Source of the DNA: Streptomyces misionensis
GTDB taxonomy: Bacteria; Actinomycetota; Actinomycetes; Streptomycetales; Streptomycetaceae
Assembly (NCBI RefSeq): GCF_900104815.1
Contig: NZ_FNTD01000004.1
Coordinates: 2,186,501 to 2,250,500, forward strand
Direction of reading: 5' to 3'
Length of the DNA: 64,000 bases
In this document: positions 61,121-64,000 of the stretch, one piece after another
Position numbering within the stretch: the first letter of the stretch is position 1
How the letters are laid out: every line of letters starts with the position of its first letter
Position numbers and translations under genes: made by a program
Notes under the pieces: generated by a model
What the model was told of the DNA's origin: nothing
Databases searched by the model: none
What the model saw: the letters and a program-made list of their open reading frames with translations, nothing else

Positions 61121-61816
61121 CTACGCCACCGGCACGGCCCGTACCCATGTCCCGTCCGGGGTCAGATACTCGTCCACCTCCAGTCCCGCCTCCGCGAGCG
61201 CCGCTTCGAACTGCTCCTTGGTCAGGGGCCGGGCGAGGAAGGTCTGGGTCCAGGTGCCGTCCGGGAACATGTACTCGACGTGGACGGAGTTGACCCCGTC
61301 CCCCACGGGCCGCACCGAGGCGATCCGGACCGTGAAGCCGCCGGGGTCGACCCGCTCTCTCGGCACATCGGTGTGGTAGCCCTCGCCCTCCCGCTGGATG
61401 AGGACGCTGCCCCCCTCGGCCACATGGCGGGCGCAGGTGCGCAGCAGTCCCTGGCGCACCGCCTCGTCACCGGCGTGGACCAGGAACGACGCGAGCAGCA
61501 CCACGTCGAACTTCTCGTCCCCCAGGTCCAGTTCCTCGATGGGGCGGCATATCGTGCGCGCCCCGTGGATCCGGGCCAGCATCTCCGCGGACTCGTCCAC
61601 CGCGGTGACCGTGAACCCCCGCTCCAGCAGCGGATGGGTCATCCGGCCCACCCCGCTGCCCAGTTCCAGGATGTGTGCCCCGGCCGGTACCGCCGCGGCG
61701 ATGATGTCCGGCTCCGGCCCCGCGGGCAGCCGCGAGTAGACCTCCACCGCGCAGCCGTCCGGGGTGATCGCGCCGCTTCCCGTGCCCTCGTATCCCTCAC
61801 GCATCTCGACCGTCAT
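61121..61816 (-). CDS. Class I SAM-dependent methyltransferase
   Basis: A 231-residue methyltransferase: motif I ILELGSGVGRMTHPLLERG, TAVDESAEML for the acidic loop, and FDVVLLASFLVHAGDE for motif IV. Substrate unknown. ATG at 61816 (MTVEMREGYEG) is annotated; the second ATG at 61804, preceded by GGTCGAG, is as likely. Confidence 0.88.
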   Translation of the reverse strand: MTVEMREGYEGTGSGAITPDGCAVEVYSRLPAGPEPDIIAAAVPAGAHILELGSGVGRMTHPLLERGFTVTAVDESAEMLARIHGARTICRPIEELDLGDEKFDVVLLASFLVHAGDEAVRQGLLRTCARHVAEGGSVLIQREGEGYHTDVPRERVDPGGFTVRIASVRPVGDGVNSVHVEYMFPDGTWTQTFLARPLTKEQFEAALAEAGLEVDEYLTPDGTWVRAVPVA

Positions 61817-61989
61817 GCCCGGACAACGGCCCGCCTCCGACCGCCCGTTCCCGTTCGACCGTAGTTCACTCGTTCGAGCTAAGTGTCGCCGAGCGGGAAC
61901 TCCGCGACGCTCTCGGCCGGCGTCCGGCGGACGCCGTTGGTGCGCCCGGTCGCCGAAGAGTACGTTGCAAGGAGGAGTGGTGAGTTCCC

Positions 61990-62313
61990 ATGCGTACGGG
62001 CAGTGAACCGGCGACCGCGCGCAGTGCGCTGCGGGCGCGGCTGTGGCTGAGCGTGTGGGGGCTGGTCTGGGCGGTCTTCGGCACGGCGCTGTTCGCGCTG
62101 GTCGGGCTACCCGGCTGGGCGGCGGCCTGCGGGGTGCTGCTGCTGGTGATCGTCGTCGACATGGCGGTGATCGTCCGGCACATCCGGCAGGGCCCGCACT
62201 ACCAGCCGGGCCGCGATGTGCCGCCGTACCAGCCGCCGCGCGTCGGGCAGCCGTACCCCCGGCCGCCGTCGCGCCACTGGCGCCCGCGCCGGCACGGACA
62301 CGGGCACCCCTGA
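61990..62313 (+). CDS. Small two-TM membrane protein with Pro-rich tail
   Basis: A 107-residue protein: basic N-terminus, two hydrophobic segments (about 19-41 and 43-63), and a 40-residue Pro/His/Arg/Tyr-rich tail (GRDVPPYQPPRVGQPYPRPP). No function known. ATG at 61990 follows GGAGGAG; a possible -10 TACGTT lies at 61961-61966. Confidence 0.75.
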   Translation: MRTGSEPATARSALRARLWLSVWGLVWAVFGTALFALVGLPGWAAACGVLLLVIVVDMAVIVRHIRQGPHYQPGRDVPPYQPPRVGQPYPRPPSRHWRPRRHGHGHP

Positions 62314-62329
62314 CGGGAGCCCCGGTCCG

Positions 62330-62710
62330 TCAGCCGTCGAAGCGCGCCGCCTTCAGGTACTCCGGGTTGGGGTCGAGCGCCGCCGCCAGCCGGAAGTGAC
62401 GTTTGGCCTGGTCGGGACGGCCCTGGCGTTCATAGGTGCGGGCGAGCGCGAAGTGCGCGAACGCGTTGTCCGGCTCCCGTTCCAGCACGATGGTGAACTC
62501 CAGCTCCGCGGGGCGCAGTTGCGCGGCGGCGAAGAAGGCACGCGCGCGCAGCAGGCGGGCCGCGGTGTTCTCGGGGTGCGCGGCGATGACCCCGTCGAGC
62601 AGCTTCACCGCACCCCGGGGGTCCCGCGCGCTGAGCAACTGCTCGGCGGCGCGGAAGTCGATGACATGGGTCTCCGGAGTGGGTCCGGGCGAACCGCTGG
62701 TCTCGGGCAC
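62330..62710 (-). CDS. Tetratricopeptide repeat protein
   Basis: A 126-residue protein made of about three TPR units, for example AVKLLDGVIAAHPENTAARLL and the last unit LARTYERQGRPDQAKRHFRL, with the characteristic AxLDPN end. TPRs mediate protein-protein contacts; the partner is unknown. GTG at 62710 follows GGGAAGGA. It lies just downstream of coaE on the same strand and could be its second cistron. Confidence 0.88.
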   Translation of the reverse strand: MPETSGSPGPTPETHVIDFRAAEQLLSARDPRGAVKLLDGVIAAHPENTAARLLRARAFFAAAQLRPAELEFTIVLEREPDNAFAHFALARTYERQGRPDQAKRHFRLAAALDPNPEYLKAARFDG

Positions 62711-62759
62711 GGCAGAGTCCTTCCCTTGTTCCGGGAGTTCAACGCCCCCGCGCGGACCG

Positions 62760-63386
62760 CTATTCCGTGGCCCCGTCCGCGGCGCGGGTGCCACGGGCGC
62801 GGCGCACCAGGTCGTCCCAGACCGCGTCGACGCTCTCGCGCAGCGCGTCCAACGGCACGTCGTTGTCGATCACGACGTCGGCGATCGCGCGCCGCTGCTC
62901 GCGGGTGGCCTGCGCGGCCATCCGGGCGCGGGCGTCCTCCTCGGTCATCCCCCGCAGCCGTGTCAGCCGGTCGAGCTGGGTCTCGGGGCGCGCGTCCACG
63001 ACGACCACCAGGTCGTAGAGCGGCGCGAGGCCGTTCTCGGTCAGCAGGGGCACGTCGTGGATCACCACGGCGTCCGGGGCCGCGGCCTCCTCCAGCTCAC
63101 GGGAGCGGGCGCCGACCAGGGGGTGCACGATCGAGTTGAGGACGGCGAGCTTGTCCGGGTCGGCGAAGACGATCGAGCCGAGCCGGGGCCGGTCGAGGCT
63201 TCCGTCCGGGGCGAGGACGTCCGTGCCGAAGGCCTCGACCACGGCCCGCAGACCGGGTGTGCCGGGCGCGACGACCTCGCGGGCGATGCGGTCCGCGTCG
63301 ATCAGCACGGCGCCGTGCTCCACGAGCAGCCGCGACACCTCGCTCTTGCCGGCACCGATGCCGCCGGTCAGGCCAACTTTCAGCAT
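62760..63386 (-). CDS. coaE: Dephospho-CoA kinase
   Basis: Last step of coenzyme A synthesis, phosphorylating dephospho-CoA. The 208 residues start with the P-loop [29 protein letters not shown] and [10 protein letters not shown] are the family motifs for substrate binding. ATG at 63386 is leaderless: TAAGCT lies 7 bases upstream and no ribosome site exists. Confidence 0.96.
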   Translation of the reverse strand: MLKVGLTGGIGAGKSEVSRLLVEHGAVLIDADRIAREVVAPGTPGLRAVVEAFGTDVLAPDGSLDRPRLGSIVFADPDKLAVLNSIVHPLVGARSRELEEAAAPDAVVIHDVPLLTENGLAPLYDLVVVVDARPETQLDRLTRLRGMTEEDARARMAAQATREQRRAIADVVIDNDVPLDALRESVDAVWDDLVRRARGTRAADGATE

Positions 63387-63393
63387 GAGCGGA

Positions 63394-63399
63394 AGCTTA
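63394..63399 (-). promoter_or_regulatory. -10 of the leaderless coaE gene
   Basis: TAAGCT on the minus strand, 7 bases before the ATG at 63386. Confidence 0.5.
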
Positions 63400-63426
63400 G
63401 GCCCTGCCACGGACGGCGGCAGGGCC
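63400..63426 (-). terminator. Terminator after the PAC2-family gene
   Basis: GGCCCTGCC (63400-63408) and GGCAGGGCC (63418-63426) with a 9-base loop. It lies directly upstream of the coaE -10. Confidence 0.75.
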
Positions 63427-63435
63427 GGCCGGTGG

Positions 63436-64000
63436 TCAGGCCTCGCCCTCCCGCTCCGCCAGGAACCGCTCGAACTCGCGCCCGATTTCGTCCGCGGAGG
63501 GGATCTCCACCGGCTCGGCGAGCATGTTGCCCCGGGTCTCGGCGCCGGCCGCCGCGTCGTACTGGTGCTCAAGTCCCTGGACGAGCGAGGTCAGTTCCTC
63601 GTCGCCCTCCTGGATCTGGCGGTCGATCTCGGTCTGGGTGCGGCGGGCCTCGGTGCGCAGGGAGTGCGCGATGCCGGGCAGGACCAGTCCGGTGGCCGCG
63701 GTGATCGCCTCCAGGACGGTCAGGGCGGCGTCCGGGTACGGGGAGCGGGCGACGTAGTGCGGCACGTGTGCGGCGACTCCCAGCACGTCGTGCCCCGCCT
63801 GCATGAGGCGGTACTCCACCAGCTGCTCCACGCTGCCGGGCACCTGGGCCTCCTCGAAGGGGCTGCGGTGGCCGGGGACGAGGTCCGCGCGGTTGCCGTG
63901 CGGGGTCAGGCCCACGGGGCGGGTGTGCGGCACGCCCATGGGCAGGCCGCTGAAGTTCACGGCCAGGCGCACGCCGAGCCGGTCGGCGATCTGCCGTACG
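63436..64000 (-). CDS. PAC2-family protein (partial, start outside window)
   Basis: C-terminal part of a PAC2 (proteasome-assembly-chaperone-like) protein, open to the window edge. Visible features are the [21 protein letters not shown] stretch and [20 protein letters not shown], then a coiled-coil-prone acidic C-terminus ([21 protein letters not shown]). Such proteins are common in proteasome-bearing actinobacteria; their exact role is not settled. At least 188 codons lie in the window. Confidence 0.88.
   Translation of the reverse strand, partial: VRQIADRLGVRLAVNFSGLPMGVPHTRPVGLTPHGNRADLVPGHRSPFEEAQVPGSVEQLVEYRLMQAGHDVLGVAAHVPHYVARSPYPDAALTVLEAITAATGLVLPGIAHSLRTEARRTQTEIDRQIQEGDEELTSLVQGLEHQYDAAAGAETRGNMLAEPVEIPSADEIGREFERFLAEREGEA

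Overview
The window is chromosomal DNA of a Streptomyces or a very close relative. It has very high GC with G/C-rich third codon positions, frequent GTG and TTG starts, 4-bp ATGA/GTGA gene overlaps, WhiA, an RbpA-family protein, Scr1/DUF397 regulators and many leaderless genes. Gene order resembles, from memory, the S. coelicolor core around SCO1935-SCO1997. I see no tRNA, rRNA, insertion sequence, prophage, CRISPR array or biosynthetic cluster.

Layout. (1) 0.4-7.1 kb: tkt-tal-zwf-opcA-pgl, a pentose-phosphate operon. (2) 7.2-14.6 kb, minus strand: a membrane protein, pgi, an RbpA paralogue, secG and the glycolytic run gap-pgk-tpiA. (3) 14.6-20 kb, minus strand: the overlapping uvrC-rapZ-yvcK-whiA operon. 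(4) 20.3-24 kb: an HTH protein, a Tat/lipobox Rieske protein and a lacI-pfkB pair behind a striking double operator. (5) 24.2-32.3 kb: uvrA, an MDMPI-fold protein, a metallo-hydrolase, LysR/EamA, and a quinone reductase divergent from an HxlR redox regulator. (6) 32.7-37.3 kb: an amino-acid ABC transporter, aroQ and an MFS symporter. (7) 37.3-45.4 kb: a Ca/H antiporter, terC, terD, uvrB, an MHYT protein, a secreted glycerophosphodiesterase and ogt. (8) 45.5-53 kb: psuG-psuK, methyltransferase, corA, a kinase-like protein, a DUF2293 protein and a lone gltD-like gene. (9) 53-57 kb: DUF574 methyltransferase, DUF397, Scr1-type HTH and an ATPase, a whiJ/abaA-like regulatory set. (10) 57-64 kb: DUF899, nucleotidyltransferase, RidA, GNAT, a family-5 UDG, an S4 protein, methyltransferase, TPR protein, coaE and a partial PAC2 gene.

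Main regulatory observations. uvrA, uvrB, uvrC and ogt all carry the RecA-independent (PafBC-type) DNA-damage promoter, tTGTCRgtg-N8-TAnnnT. The three perfect copies in front of uvrA, uvrB and ogt are joined by a fourth perfect copy upstream of pgi and a possible small gene. The uvrC copy would drive the operon that also encodes the sporulation regulator WhiA. terC is preceded by what looks like a yybP-ykoY manganese riboswitch. Its closing stem can pair with the Shine-Dalgarno sequence, which also moves the terC start to 39577. About ten genes look leaderless, with a TAnnnT -10 six to seven bases before the start codon.
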